Origin: a virus
IMG/VR virus record: IMGVR_UViG_3300020141_000045
Span: 1-27,509 of that record
DNA length: 27,509 nt
Direction: 5' to 3' (one strand)
The notes under the pieces: model-generated
Told to the model about the DNA's origin: nothing
What the model saw: only the letters and a program-made list of their open reading frames with translations
Database searches by the model: none
Shown: positions 6,602 to 15,199 of the stretch, piece after piece
Layout: each line of letters starts with the position of its first letter
Position numbering within the stretch: the stretch's first letter is position 1
Program-made: the position numbers and the translations under genes

Positions 6602-7657
6602 ATGTCAAGAATTATACAAGTAAACGATTCCGACTACAAAGTTAAAGTTCGTTACAACGGACAGGACGACAGCAATGGCGTTATCACTTTAGATGTTGGT
6701 GCAAGTCCTGGTAATGTTATTGTTACAGGCGACCTAACGGTTTACGGAAATACCACAACAGTAGAGTCAACTACTATATCAATGGTTGACAATATTATTG
6801 TAATTAATAATCAGCTTGGCGAAAATGGACAGCCCACTGGTAGCGGAATTTTATCCCCTACTGGTGAAGCTGGCATTGAAATTGGTCGTGGAGTCTTTAG
6901 TGCTGGACAGATGGTGTTCAGTGAAAGCCTATGGTGGTTTGACAATCAAACCAACAGTAACAAGCAAGGTGCATTTGCTTTTAAAACAAAGAATACACTA
7001 CTAACAGGCATACGTACTAATAGCATTACTACTAACGACAAAGATCAAAATTTAAACTTACTTGGACCAAGTCCACATCCTGGTGAAACAGGAACAGGCA
7101 CTGCAATTATTGCAGTTCATGGCGTAGTCAATTACGCAGACAGAATTAATAATAAGTTGTATGTAGAAGAAAATCAAACAGCTTATGAAGAAGCAATACC
7201 AAACGTAAAATGGGTTAACGGAGCAATCTCAGAGTTTTTTAATATAACTCCTCCAAATTTTATTGCTCGCAGTGATACTCGTGTCCAAGTATACGACACA
7301 CAAAGTAGTGATATAGAAAGTAAAGCCGCAGTAGTTCTTAACGGCGTAACTAATGCAGAATTTAAAATTACAGCATTTACCACACAGAATTTTAGTTTTT
7401 CAAATGGTACAATAGCTACAACTGACCTAGGACTAGACTTAGTGTTAAGAGCCGCAGGAGCTGGCTCTGTAGTAGTTGATGACAATTTAAAAATTACAAC
7501 AGCCGCAGAAGATCCTGCACAGACACCCGGCAGCGTAGTGCTTTACACTAAGCCAGAAACATTTGGCGGTACTGGTATATATTTTGTAAATAATGAAACA
7601 ACAAGAGATGAATTAGTCAGCCGTAGAAAAGCATTAGCCTACAGTATGATATTTTAA
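6602..7657 (+). CDS. Tail fibre-like structural protein
   Basis: A 351-residue protein of fibre type. After a short head domain, residues 35-75 carry the beta segment GNVIVTGDLTVYGNTTTVES followed by DNIIVINNQLGENG, typical of phage fibres that repeat G-x-L-T-V-x-G strands. Near residues 197-210 a PNVKWVNGAISEFF helix resembles the trimerising KAVDDAI-type element of fibres. A VLRAAGAGSVVVDD strand pair near 283 matches the L-x-P-x-G-x-G-x-V pattern in the 8871 and 11671 proteins. The C-terminus (DELVSRRKALAYSMIF) resembles conserved ends that I recall from fibre-like proteins of aquatic T4-like phages. AGGAT precedes the start. The next gene begins 9 bases after the stop, so they are likely co-translated. 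The virion position is not determined. Confidence 0.68.
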   Translation: MSRIIQVNDSDYKVKVRYNGQDDSNGVITLDVGASPGNVIVTGDLTVYGNTTTVESTTISMVDNIIVINNQLGENGQPTGSGILSPTGEAGIEIGRGVFSAGQMVFSESLWWFDNQTNSNKQGAFAFKTKNTLLTGIRTNSITTNDKDQNLNLLGPSPHPGETGTGTAIIAVHGVVNYADRINNKLYVEENQTAYEEAIPNVKWVNGAISEFFNITPPNFIARSDTRVQVYDTQSSDIESKAAVVLNGVTNAEFKITAFTTQNFSFSNGTIATTDLGLDLVLRAAGAGSVVVDDNLKITTAAEDPAQTPGSVVLYTKPETFGGTGIYFVNNETTRDELVSRRKALAYSMIF

Positions 7658-7666
7658 GGACACAAA

Positions 7667-7984
7667 ATGGCAATCAATAATCAAACATTAAGTACTGGCG
7701 GAGATAATTTATTTTTATGTCCTGCTGATGTAGAATATGCAATTACCTGCGTGGTATTTTGCAACTATTCCGCATCAACAGTGACTATCAATGTATATGC
7801 AGTACCAAGCGGTGGTGCAGTAAGCAATGCAAGTTTAGTTATTAAACAGTTAGAGTTACCAGCAAGTGAAACATTTACATTTGACACAGAAAAATTTGTA
7901 TTAAACGGCGGCGACAGAATACATGCAACCTGCTCTGCAGACAATGCAGTATCAGCTACAGTAAGTACTATGCGAGTAAGCTAA
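7667..7984 (+). CDS. Small beta-sandwich-like structural protein
   Basis: A 105-residue beta-rich protein with no signal peptide. The layout is short N-terminus, two hydrophobic strands (ITCVVFCNYSASTVTINVYA), a charged loop, LELPASETFTFDTEKFVLNGGDRI, and a final strand pair. The same order (strands with N/T-rich turns, a leu-pro acidic hinge, a GG-x-(K/R)-(L/I) turn, closing strands) is seen in the 115-residue protein at 15200, so the two are probably distant paralogues. AAGGA precedes the ATG. The stop overlaps the next start by one base (TAATG), indicating translational coupling with the 277-residue gene. A fibre cap, connector or assembly partner is plausible from context; no specific family is recognised. 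Confidence 0.62.
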   Translation: MAINNQTLSTGGDNLFLCPADVEYAITCVVFCNYSASTVTINVYAVPSGGAVSNASLVIKQLELPASETFTFDTEKFVLNGGDRIHATCSADNAVSATVSTMRVS

Positions 7985-8817
7985 TGAAGTTTTTAAAGAA
8001 AAGTCAACTTAACTTTCGCAATGTGAAAGACGACAGTATTGCTGTTCAGATCAGCAATGAGATTACGTTAGACTCACCTAATGCAGTTCGTGTTCCAAAA
8101 GGAACTACAACTCAACGTCCTGGAGATCCTATTGGGTCTATTAATAGTGCTAGTCTAGGACAGCTACGATATAATACAACATTAAATGAATTAGAAGTAT
8201 ACCAAGGAGCAGGCGGCCGCGCGGCATGGCGTAGTCTTCGTTATAAAGAATCTACTCAGATTACGCAACAAGATCTTGGCACCGGCGATGATGAAGAATA
8301 CATTTTTGGCCCGTTAAATCCGGCACCGCCAACAACTGATCTAGTTGATGATAAATCAACATGGTCGGGGTCTAACCTATTAGTGTTTGTTGAAAACGTT
8401 ATGCAGTTGCACTCTACTAACTATGTGATTATACAAAATCCCTGCCGTGTAACTGGCATTATTATCAGCTTTGCCGCAGGTACTAAAAAGATTACCAGCT
8501 CAAACACTGCAATAATAAATTGGGTTGATAGAGGTTATAGAATAGGACAGTCTATTACTGTATCCGGTACAGCTCTTAATAACGGAACTTATACTTTAAC
8601 TAATGTAACAGCTAGCGATCTAACTGTTAGTCAAACACTAGTCGACGAAGCTAGCGGAGCATCGATGACTATACTAGGATTAAGCAGTAGCACTAGCGGC
8701 CAAAGCCATTCTGGCTCAGCATATACAACTGGTTATTACCTACAGTTCCAGGGACCAGTTCCTTTGGGCACAGTAGATCCCAAGCACGTGACTGTCTTAC
8801 ACGGCTTCGACCGTTAA
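7984..8817 (+). CDS. Fibre-associated structural protein
   Basis: A 277-residue protein. Residues 35-80 hold the fibre-end motif VRVPKGTTTQRPG followed by GQLRYNTTLNELEVYQ and a Trp, the same P-x-G...RP...RYN...E-x-Y...W pattern that closes the 8871 and 11671 fibre proteins. Here it is near the N-terminus. Residues 105-145 are a linker and a strand pair (LLVFVENVMQLHSTNYVII). Residues 150-225 form a beta module with GQSITVSGTALNNGTYTL that resembles a segment of the giant protein at 15959 (GQTITVTNSDPAGYNGTYTV). The C-terminus (DPKHVTVLHGFDR) is compact. The gene is coupled to the preceding one by a TAATG overlap and is the last before a new promoter. A role in the fibre or adhesin assembly is inferred. 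Confidence 0.62.
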   Translation: MKFLKKSQLNFRNVKDDSIAVQISNEITLDSPNAVRVPKGTTTQRPGDPIGSINSASLGQLRYNTTLNELEVYQGAGGRAAWRSLRYKESTQITQQDLGTGDDEEYIFGPLNPAPPTTDLVDDKSTWSGSNLLVFVENVMQLHSTNYVIIQNPCRVTGIIISFAAGTKKITSSNTAIINWVDRGYRIGQSITVSGTALNNGTYTLTNVTASDLTVSQTLVDEASGASMTILGLSSSTSGQSHSGSAYTTGYYLQFQGPVPLGTVDPKHVTVLHGFDR

Positions 8818-8827
8818 TCTAAATCCC

Positions 8828-8837
8828 AATAAATACT
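8828..8837 (+). promoter_or_regulatory. Candidate late promoter of first long fibre gene
   Basis: AATAAATACT in the 53-base intergenic space, 33 bases before the ATG at 8871. It has the same core as at 1611 and 5767. Confidence 0.62.
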
Positions 8838-8843
8838 ACATAA

Positions 8844-8858
8844 GGTACTAATAGTACC
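8844..8858 (+). promoter_or_regulatory. Leader hairpin before first long fibre gene
   Basis: A 6-bp inverted repeat GGTACT/AGTACC with an AAT loop lies between the late promoter and a GGGGGA ribosome binding site at 8859-8864. It directly abuts the ribosome binding site and may therefore influence translation. Confidence 0.5.
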
Positions 8859-8870
8859 GGGGGATTATCT

Positions 8871-11549
8871 ATGTCTAAACAGCTTGGTCGAATTTCAGGT
8901 CCGTTACTTAGCGCAAACTTGTTGCGTTCAGGTACAGATCTAAGATTTCAAAATCAGCTACTTTACCTAGACGTTACAAGTAAAACACTTAGTATCAACA
9001 GCACTCCTATCAACAAGGAGTTGTTTGTTAATGGCACATTGGCCACTACCGTTATTCTTGTTGATTCCGGAAAAATTATTGTCGACGGGTTTGAGCTTGG
9101 CCCAAACAATCTGATAAGAACTACATTAGCTCCAATGACTTTGAGCGGGACTGATTATGTTCAAGCCCACATAATACAAACAGACAACATTGAACTAACC
9201 GGACAGTCAATATCTACGTACACTACTGATACTGACATTGAGATTAGACCTACCGGCATATTAGACATATATGCTAATACTAATATCACAGGTAATCTAC
9301 ATGCTACAGGAAATATATCGGCAGACGGCTCTGTAATATTTGGCAATAACAATATAGACACTGTAACTTTTGATTCTAATATTAATAGCAGCCTAGTACC
9401 TAATGCGGACATTACATATTCGCTAGGCGCTGACGGTAAACAGTGGAATGATATAAGAACTAAAGATTTTATAGGACAAATAATATATACCAATGGCCTG
9501 TTTAATAACAACTTGCCCGTTGAAGTCACTGCTAAAAATCAATGGTTTGTAGCTGTATTAGGATTAGACACTAATGTAGGCATTAATGAAAGTAGTGCAT
9601 TTGCAACAGTAGCTAAGGCTCTTAGTGTGGCTGATCCTGGAGACACCGTTTATATTGCGCCAGGCACCTATACAGAAGTATTTCCCTTAACAGTGCCCGC
9701 AGGCGTAACCGTAAAAGGCGCAGGAATTCGTTCAGTAACTGTGCAACCAACAAGTGGAACGAATACTAATAATGCATTTTTATTAAACGGCGAAACAGCC
9801 GTAAGTGATTTAACAGTAGCAAACTTTTATCAAGGGTATGCATTTAGTTTTGCTCTAGGAGCAAAAGTAACTACTCGTAGTCCTTATGTACAAAACTGTT
9901 CTGTCATCACTAGTGGAGCGTCTGCAGGTAAAGGTGTGCTAGTTGACGGATCAGTAGTTGATGCTACTAGTAACGAAGCTAGTATGCTATTTCATAGCAC
10001 AACGTTTATTACACCGGGTGTAGACGCACTGACAATGACTAACGGAGTCAGAGTAGAGTGGCTTAACAGCTTTACTTACTTTGCTAACCGTAGCATATAT
10101 GCTACACAAGGTACACTTGGATTTGCAGGGTTAGGAGTTAAGTTTGGCGCTGAGATTCGTTCTATTGCAAGTGCTAGCGTCTACGGAAACTACGGTGCTG
10201 TTGCCGATGGCGCAGATACTCTAATGTATTTGATACAGCATAACTTTGGTTACGTTGGGTCAGGATTAGACTCTAGTAACGATCGAACACTGGTAGTACA
10301 AGCTAACGAAGTAACAGAACTAAACAACGGCAAAATATATTTTCAAAGTGTTGATCAGCAGGGTAACTACAGAGTCGGCGAACAGTTCTATGTAGACTTT
10401 GACAAAGGAACTACTTCTATAGATATTAGTTCAGGAGCGATCAACGGCATCAGCAGTTTAACCATTGGAACTGCACCTAATCAAACATTTATAGACTATT
10501 CTAAAATAGACACCGGTGACTTTACCTTACGAGGTAACGATATATTAACCAAGAGTCAGACATTTAATATTGTTTCTGCAAACGAGCAAGTTAATCTAAC
10601 GCAAAATGTATCAATAGCTAAAGATTTATCAGTTGTTGGCAATGTAGTTATCAGCGGAACTATTACAGTAGGTAATCAAACAACTGATAGCATAGAGTTT
10701 GATGCACATATAGATAGTGATATTTTTCCAGATATAACGAACTTTCGATCGTTGGGATCTAATAATTTAAAATGGAATCATGCATATCTACAAGTAATTC
10801 AAGAAGGCAATATACGGTTAGAAAATAATAAAATATCTACTACTGTTACTGATAGTAACTTAATACTAAACTCAGTTAATAAAATTAAAACTGCTTCTAA
10901 AGTAATACTAGGACAAGACTTACAACTAGAACAGGGGTATTTTGAATCTTTTACTATCGTCGGAGATGTTACTCATGTTGGAAACTATATTTCTAATCCA
11001 GGATCTATTGTTACAGGAGATCAGATACTTTCAGAAGACGGCCAGCCGTTAATAACAGAAGAAAATAACAATATAGTAGTTGTAATGGCTCCAACAGGAA
11101 ATCGAGACATTACAGGCAATGTATCAGTAACTGCTAGTTCAAGACTTGGATATATTACTATCTCAGATAATACTATACGTGCTGATAACACCTTAAACTT
11201 TGCACTACTATCTGGCAACGGCAAACTTAACATTGTTTCAAACAACTCTGACATTTCTATTAAAAATAATAGAATTATTAACAATAAAAACGACCCTATA
11301 GTTTTTAGTACCAACGGTGGATATGTAAGATTTGCAGGAACAGGAGCAATGGCTATTCCTGTGGGATTAGAATCCGAGCGTCCTGCGGTGGCAGAAACCG
11401 GAACACTACGAGTAAACTCAACTAGCGGAAACGCAGAAGTATATACACAGCCTACTAATACTTGGAACGATGTTACTGGACTCGGAGACATCGCTACTCG
11501 AGAAGTTGTTGAAGAGTATGGTAATCTTTGGATCCTAATCCTGGGCTAA
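8871..11549 (+). CDS. Long fibre/spike protein with beta-helix module (paralogue of 11671)
   Basis: An 892-residue virion protein. The N-terminus (GRISGPLLSANLLRSGTDLRF, then LLYLDV) is shared with the next gene and is probably the docking part. A fibre strand module with a (S/N)LG...W(N) signature occurs twice, near 135-200 and 590-660. Between them, residues 220-480 form a pectate-lyase-like right-handed beta-helix module with APGTYTEVFPLTVPAGVTV (GTY at 265), RSPYVQN (336) and NGVRVEWLNSFTYFA (391). After it comes YFQSVDQQGNYRVGE (490), a motif common to three of the long proteins. The C-terminus holds IPVGLESERP, then a RVNSTSG...EVY...W motif and a hydrophobic end, LWILILG. No catalytic residues are assigned. 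The promoter, hairpin and GGGGGA support the start. It is likely a receptor-binding or spike component; the exact virion position is unknown. Confidence 0.75.
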   Translation: MSKQLGRISGPLLSANLLRSGTDLRFQNQLLYLDVTSKTLSINSTPINKELFVNGTLATTVILVDSGKIIVDGFELGPNNLIRTTLAPMTLSGTDYVQAHIIQTDNIELTGQSISTYTTDTDIEIRPTGILDIYANTNITGNLHATGNISADGSVIFGNNNIDTVTFDSNINSSLVPNADITYSLGADGKQWNDIRTKDFIGQIIYTNGLFNNNLPVEVTAKNQWFVAVLGLDTNVGINESSAFATVAKALSVADPGDTVYIAPGTYTEVFPLTVPAGVTVKGAGIRSVTVQPTSGTNTNNAFLLNGETAVSDLTVANFYQGYAFSFALGAKVTTRSPYVQNCSVITSGASAGKGVLVDGSVVDATSNEASMLFHSTTFITPGVDALTMTNGVRVEWLNSFTYFANRSIYATQGTLGFAGLGVKFGAEIRSIASASVYGNYGAVADGADTLMYLIQHNFGYVGSGLDSSNDRTLVVQANEVTELNNGKIYFQSVDQQGNYRVGEQFYVDFDKGTTSIDISSGAINGISSLTIGTAPNQTFIDYSKIDTGDFTLRGNDILTKSQTFNIVSANEQVNLTQNVSIAKDLSVVGNVVISGTITVGNQTTDSIEFDAHIDSDIFPDITNFRSLGSNNLKWNHAYLQVIQEGNIRLENNKISTTVTDSNLILNSVNKIKTASKVILGQDLQLEQGYFESFTIVGDVTHVGNYISNPGSIVTGDQILSEDGQPLITEENNNIVVVMAPTGNRDITGNVSVTASSRLGYITISDNTIRADNTLNFALLSGNGKLNIVSNNSDISIKNNRIINNKNDPIVFSTNGGYVRFAGTGAMAIPVGLESERPAVAETGTLRVNSTSGNAEVYTQPTNTWNDVTGLGDIATREVVEEYGNLWILILG

Positions 11550-11560
11550 AACCTCAAACA

Positions 11561-11570
11561 GCTAAATAAT
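11561..11570 (+). promoter_or_regulatory. Candidate late promoter of second long fibre gene
   Basis: GCTAAATAAT lies 12 bases after the preceding stop. It keeps CTAAATA, as in the element at 24161, but lacks the following C. It is the only such motif in this 121-base gap. Confidence 0.45.
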
Positions 11571-11670
11571 ATTACTGAGGGGTTTGACCAATAAACCCCC
11601 GATATCAAACTGTGGTAAACCCGCAATGCAAGGTGGTTAACCGTGAAACACGGGGTCATTAGGAGAGCGC
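11571..11670 (+). promoter_or_regulatory. Structured 100-base leader before second long fibre gene
   Basis: GGGGTTT (11579-11585) pairs with AAACCCC (11593-11599) across a 7-base loop. CCGTG (11641-11645) pairs with CACGG (11649-11653) across AAA. The ribosome binding site AGGAGA (11661-11666) follows unpaired. The first hairpin has no T run, so it is not a normal terminator. An alternative pairing of AAACCTCA upstream (11549-11556) with TGAGG..GGTTT would compete with it. Confidence 0.45.
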
Positions 11671-14600
11671 ATGTCCATTGGTCGAATTTCCGGTCCGCTC
11701 TTAAAGGCAAACCTCCTTCGCGAAGGTGTGAACTTAGCCTTTGAGACAGACCTTCTATATCTCGATGTTAACAACATGCGAATCGGTGTCAACACCACGA
11801 CTCCCACACATGACCTTCAAGTAGTTGGAACAACAAGAACAACATATTTAGAAACCGATAGTTTAACTATTGGTAATATTACCATCTCTGGAAATACCAT
11901 TGATAGTAACACCGGGGTTCTAAATCTATCTGGATTTAATGGCAGCGCCATTGTATATCAAAACAAGTTAAAAGTTGACTTTGTTACTATTGATGCTAAC
12001 ATTATTTCAACTAACGCTACTAACAAAAATTTAGAACTACGTCCTGACGGTACAGGAACTGTTGAAGTATTTGCAGATACTACTGTTCACGGAAATATTC
12101 ATGCTACTGGCAATATTACAGCAGACGGCGACATCACTATCGGCGATGCTAACACTGACAATATTGTTTTTAATGCAGATATTGCCAGTGATCTTTTACC
12201 TGATCAGACTGATTTTTACAATCTAGGGTCACCAAGCCAACGCTGGAATAACACTTGGACAAATACCTTACATGCAGGGTCTATAACAACTGATAGTCTA
12301 ATAGTAAACGGCATATCAGTAAACTCTATTCAAGGCAATATCTATTATGTTTCGACTAACGGTCTTGATACCAATATAGGTAAACATCCTAACGATACAT
12401 TTTTAACAGTTAAGAAAGCCTTAACTGTGGCAGTATCTGGAGACACGGTATTCATATACCCAGGTACATATACTGAAATATTTCCTTTAACAGTTCCTGT
12501 AGGAGTAGTAGTTAAAGGACAAAGTTTACGCTCAGTAACTATTCAACCTACCCTAGCAACTATTGACAAAGATGTGTTTTTACTCAACGGCGAAACTACA
12601 GTTGAAGACTTAACAGTATCCGGTTACAGATATAACAGCGGAAATAATACTGGTTATGCTTTCCGCTTTGCCAACAACTTTACAGTGACTTCGCGCAGTC
12701 CTTACATTAGAAACATTACAGTTATTAGCCGAGGATCAGTAACTAATGCTGGCGATCCTTATGGATTTGACAGCAACGATGCTGGCAAAGGTGCGCTACT
12801 TGATGGTAGTGTTGCTAACATTGCCAGCAAAGAAGCTGCCTGCTTATTTCACTCAGTAACATTCTTTACACCAAATCAAGAATGTATATCAGCAACCAAT
12901 GGTACTCGCGTTGAATGGCTTAGTAGTTTTAGTTACTTTGCAGAAAAAGGCATGTACCTATACAGCGGATCAACAGGATTTGCTAATGCAGGTAAAACTG
13001 CCCTACGCCTAAGCGGCGGCAGTGGAACGTTTAATGTTGGTAATACTATTAGTTACTATGATACAGACGGAGTTACAGTATTAGCCAGTGGAACTATTAC
13101 TGCAAAAGATGCAGACGGCAAACTTTATCTAACAGGCAAAGTAAACGGATTAGAAACAGCAAGCGATAGAGGCGGCAAAAATATTGCGGCAAACGGTAAT
13201 GCTAAACTTTCTACAAGTGTTAAAAAATGGGGCTCAGCTAGTCTAGCATTAGACGGCACCGGCGACTATGCATACGTTCAATCTAATAACGATTTTGTCT
13301 TTGCTAACGGAGCATGGTGTGTAGAAGCATGGGTTTATAACACAGCTACTCCGGGCACTAATCAGATATTATTTGATTTTAGAACAGCTGACCCGCAACT
13401 GGTTCCAACAATTTATATTGACGGAGCAACAAGTCATTTACACATGTCATCTAGCGGAAGTGTTAGGATTGACACAGGTGTTGCCCTTGCCCTTAATACT
13501 TGGACACATATTGCTGTAGCAAAAAGCGGATCAAGTACACGATTCTTTATTAACGGAACACAGTATGGCGCAACTTATACTGACACTAATAACTATATCC
13601 AAGGTCCGTTAACTATTGGTGCTAGATTTAACTATGCCAATGGATTCAACGGCTACATTGATGATTTAAGAATCTCAAAAGGAGTTGCACGTTATACCAG
13701 CAACTTTACAGCGCCAACCGGCATACTACCCAATGACATATACACAGTATTGTTAAGCAGATTTGATGGTGCTGACAACTCAACAACATTTATAGATGAA
13801 GCAGTATTGGTACAAGACATACGTAATAATACAAACGGTGCTACAGCAACTAAAATTGATCTAGTCGACTATAGCGACTTTGGTGTTGAAGTTCGTGCTA
13901 TTGGCTCTGCCACAGTATACGGGACTTACGGTATCTATGGAACTGGTCTAGGCGTAGTTGCTTATCTAATAGGTCATAACTTGGCCTACATTGGTACGGG
14001 CAAACGTAGTGATAATGACGTAACATACGTAGTACAAGATAATGAAATAACAGAAGCCGCAGGAGCAAAGATATATTATAGCTCAGTTGACCATAAAGGC
14101 GACTTCCGTATTGGCGATTTATTTTATGTAAATCAACAAGACGGTACAGTACAGTTTACCACTAGTAGCTTTAATATTCAATCAGACACCGGTGTTACAT
14201 TTACCACTGGCGGTCAGACCACTTACATCGACGGTACAAAGTTTGAAACAGGTAATCTACGACTAAGTGGTAATACATTTGAAAGTCTAAGCGGCCCAGT
14301 TAATATTATCAGCGGCAATGACCAAATTAACTTTGCCAACAATGTAAACATTGCAGGTAATCTTGATGTTACTGGTAATGTAACTATTGCGGGTAATATA
14401 CAAGTTGGTGATCAAACTACTGACACTGTTAGTTTTGTAGCCGGAGTAACTAGTGATATTATTCCTAAACTTAATAATCAATATGATCTAGGAACTAGCC
14501 TATTACAGTGGCAACATTTATATGTTAACGAAATTGATGTTGGCGACATTAACATAAGCCAAAACACTATTACTAGTGTTGGAAATAATGCTGACTTGAT

Positions 14601-15195
14601 ATTAGAAGCTAACGGATCTGGAAAAGTTACTGTACCAACAAGCAACGTTGAAATAACAAACGACTTAACAGTCATTGGCACCACAACACTAGACAACGTT
14701 ACAGTAACCGGAACAATTGATCATACGGGTGATTATGACCAAACCGGTAATGCAGTCATAGATGGAAATATCACAGTAACCGGCTACGGACAGTTTGGAA
14801 ATATTAAGATCGACGGAAATACTATTAGTAACACAGTTGTTGACAACGATATCGTACTTGAACCAACCGGGACTGGAGTTGTAAAGTTTGAAAACTTTGA
14901 AGTTTTAGACAACAAAATCACCAACACCGTTGCAAATAGCATAACTACTATAGAGCAAACAGGTACAGGCTATTTTAAACTAGCAGACACTGGCGGTTTT
15001 GTAGTTCCAGTGGGACTTGAATCACAACGACCCTTAGTACCAGTAGCAGGAATGACACGATACAATACAAATATTGGTCGATTAGAAATTTATAATGGAT
15101 CGCAATGGCAATATGTAATAGCAAGTGTTGCGAATCCTGTAACAAGTGCAGAAGCTGAAGACATTGCATTAACACTTGCAATCATATTAGGATAA
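11671..15195 (+). CDS. Long fibre/spike protein with beta-helix and LamG insertion
   Basis: A 1174-residue paralogue of the preceding protein. It shares the docking N-terminus (GRISGPLLKANLLREGVNLAF...LLYLDV), the two fibre modules, the beta-helix (GTYTEIFPLTVPVGVVV with GTY at residue 265, exactly as in the neighbour; RSPYIRN at 342; NGTRVEWLSSFSYFA at 410), YYSSVDHKGDFRIGDLFYV (803), and the C-terminal VPVGLESQRP...RYN...EIYN...W motif ending in LAIILG. Its extra length is almost all one insertion of about 290 residues (about 446-735), which contains a LamG/concanavalin-A-like lectin domain (520-683) with the strands CVEAWVYN, LNTWTHIAVAKSGSSTRFFINGT and FNGYIDDLRISKGVARYT. Such domains bind sugars or proteins. 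AGGAGA lies 5 bases before the ATG. The next gene starts 4 bases after the stop. Confidence 0.77.
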   Translation: MSIGRISGPLLKANLLREGVNLAFETDLLYLDVNNMRIGVNTTTPTHDLQVVGTTRTTYLETDSLTIGNITISGNTIDSNTGVLNLSGFNGSAIVYQNKLKVDFVTIDANIISTNATNKNLELRPDGTGTVEVFADTTVHGNIHATGNITADGDITIGDANTDNIVFNADIASDLLPDQTDFYNLGSPSQRWNNTWTNTLHAGSITTDSLIVNGISVNSIQGNIYYVSTNGLDTNIGKHPNDTFLTVKKALTVAVSGDTVFIYPGTYTEIFPLTVPVGVVVKGQSLRSVTIQPTLATIDKDVFLLNGETTVEDLTVSGYRYNSGNNTGYAFRFANNFTVTSRSPYIRNITVISRGSVTNAGDPYGFDSNDAGKGALLDGSVANIASKEAACLFHSVTFFTPNQECISATNGTRVEWLSSFSYFAEKGMYLYSGSTGFANAGKTALRLSGGSGTFNVGNTISYYDTDGVTVLASGTITAKDADGKLYLTGKVNGLETASDRGGKNIAANGNAKLSTSVKKWGSASLALDGTGDYAYVQSNNDFVFANGAWCVEAWVYNTATPGTNQILFDFRTADPQLVPTIYIDGATSHLHMSSSGSVRIDTGVALALNTWTHIAVAKSGSSTRFFINGTQYGATYTDTNNYIQGPLTIGARFNYANGFNGYIDDLRISKGVARYTSNFTAPTGILPNDIYTVLLSRFDGADNSTTFIDEAVLVQDIRNNTNGATATKIDLVDYSDFGVEVRAIGSATVYGTYGIYGTGLGVVAYLIGHNLAYIGTGKRSDNDVTYVVQDNEITEAAGAKIYYSSVDHKGDFRIGDLFYVNQQDGTVQFTTSSFNIQSDTGVTFTTGGQTTYIDGTKFETGNLRLSGNTFESLSGPVNIISGNDQINFANNVNIAGNLDVTGNVTIAGNIQVGDQTTDTVSFVAGVTSDIIPKLNNQYDLGTSLLQWQHLYVNEIDVGDINISQNTITSVGNNADLILEANGSGKVTVPTSNVEITNDLTVIGTTTLDNVTVTGTIDHTGDYDQTGNAVIDGNITVTGYGQFGNIKIDGNTISNTVVDNDIVLEPTGTGVVKFENFEVLDNKITNTVANSITTIEQTGTGYFKLADTGGFVVPVGLESQRPLVPVAGMTRYNTNIGRLEIYNGSQWQYVIASVANPVTSAEAEDIALTLAIILG
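13000..13880 (+). other. LamG-containing cassette inserted in the fibre gene
   Basis: In the 892-residue neighbour, GFAG is followed after about 9 residues by GAEIRSIASASVYGNYG. In the 1174-residue protein the matching GFAN (436) and GVEVRAIGSATVYGTYG (738) are separated by about 300 residues. The inserted part holds a short beta region (about 450-515), the LamG domain (520-683) and a return segment. Edges are approximate, set by eye. Confidence 0.7.
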
Positions 15196-15199
15196 GAAC

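Noticed and set aside
6749-7020. Further AAATAC-type strings inside coding regions
   Set aside because: Short A/T-rich strings of this kind arise by chance from codons such as AAA-TAC and GGA-AAT-ACC; only intergenic copies were kept as promoters.
11021-11491. A 156-codon - strand frame inside the first long fibre gene
   Set aside because: It is antisense to a conserved fibre end; no promoter or ribosome binding site supports it.
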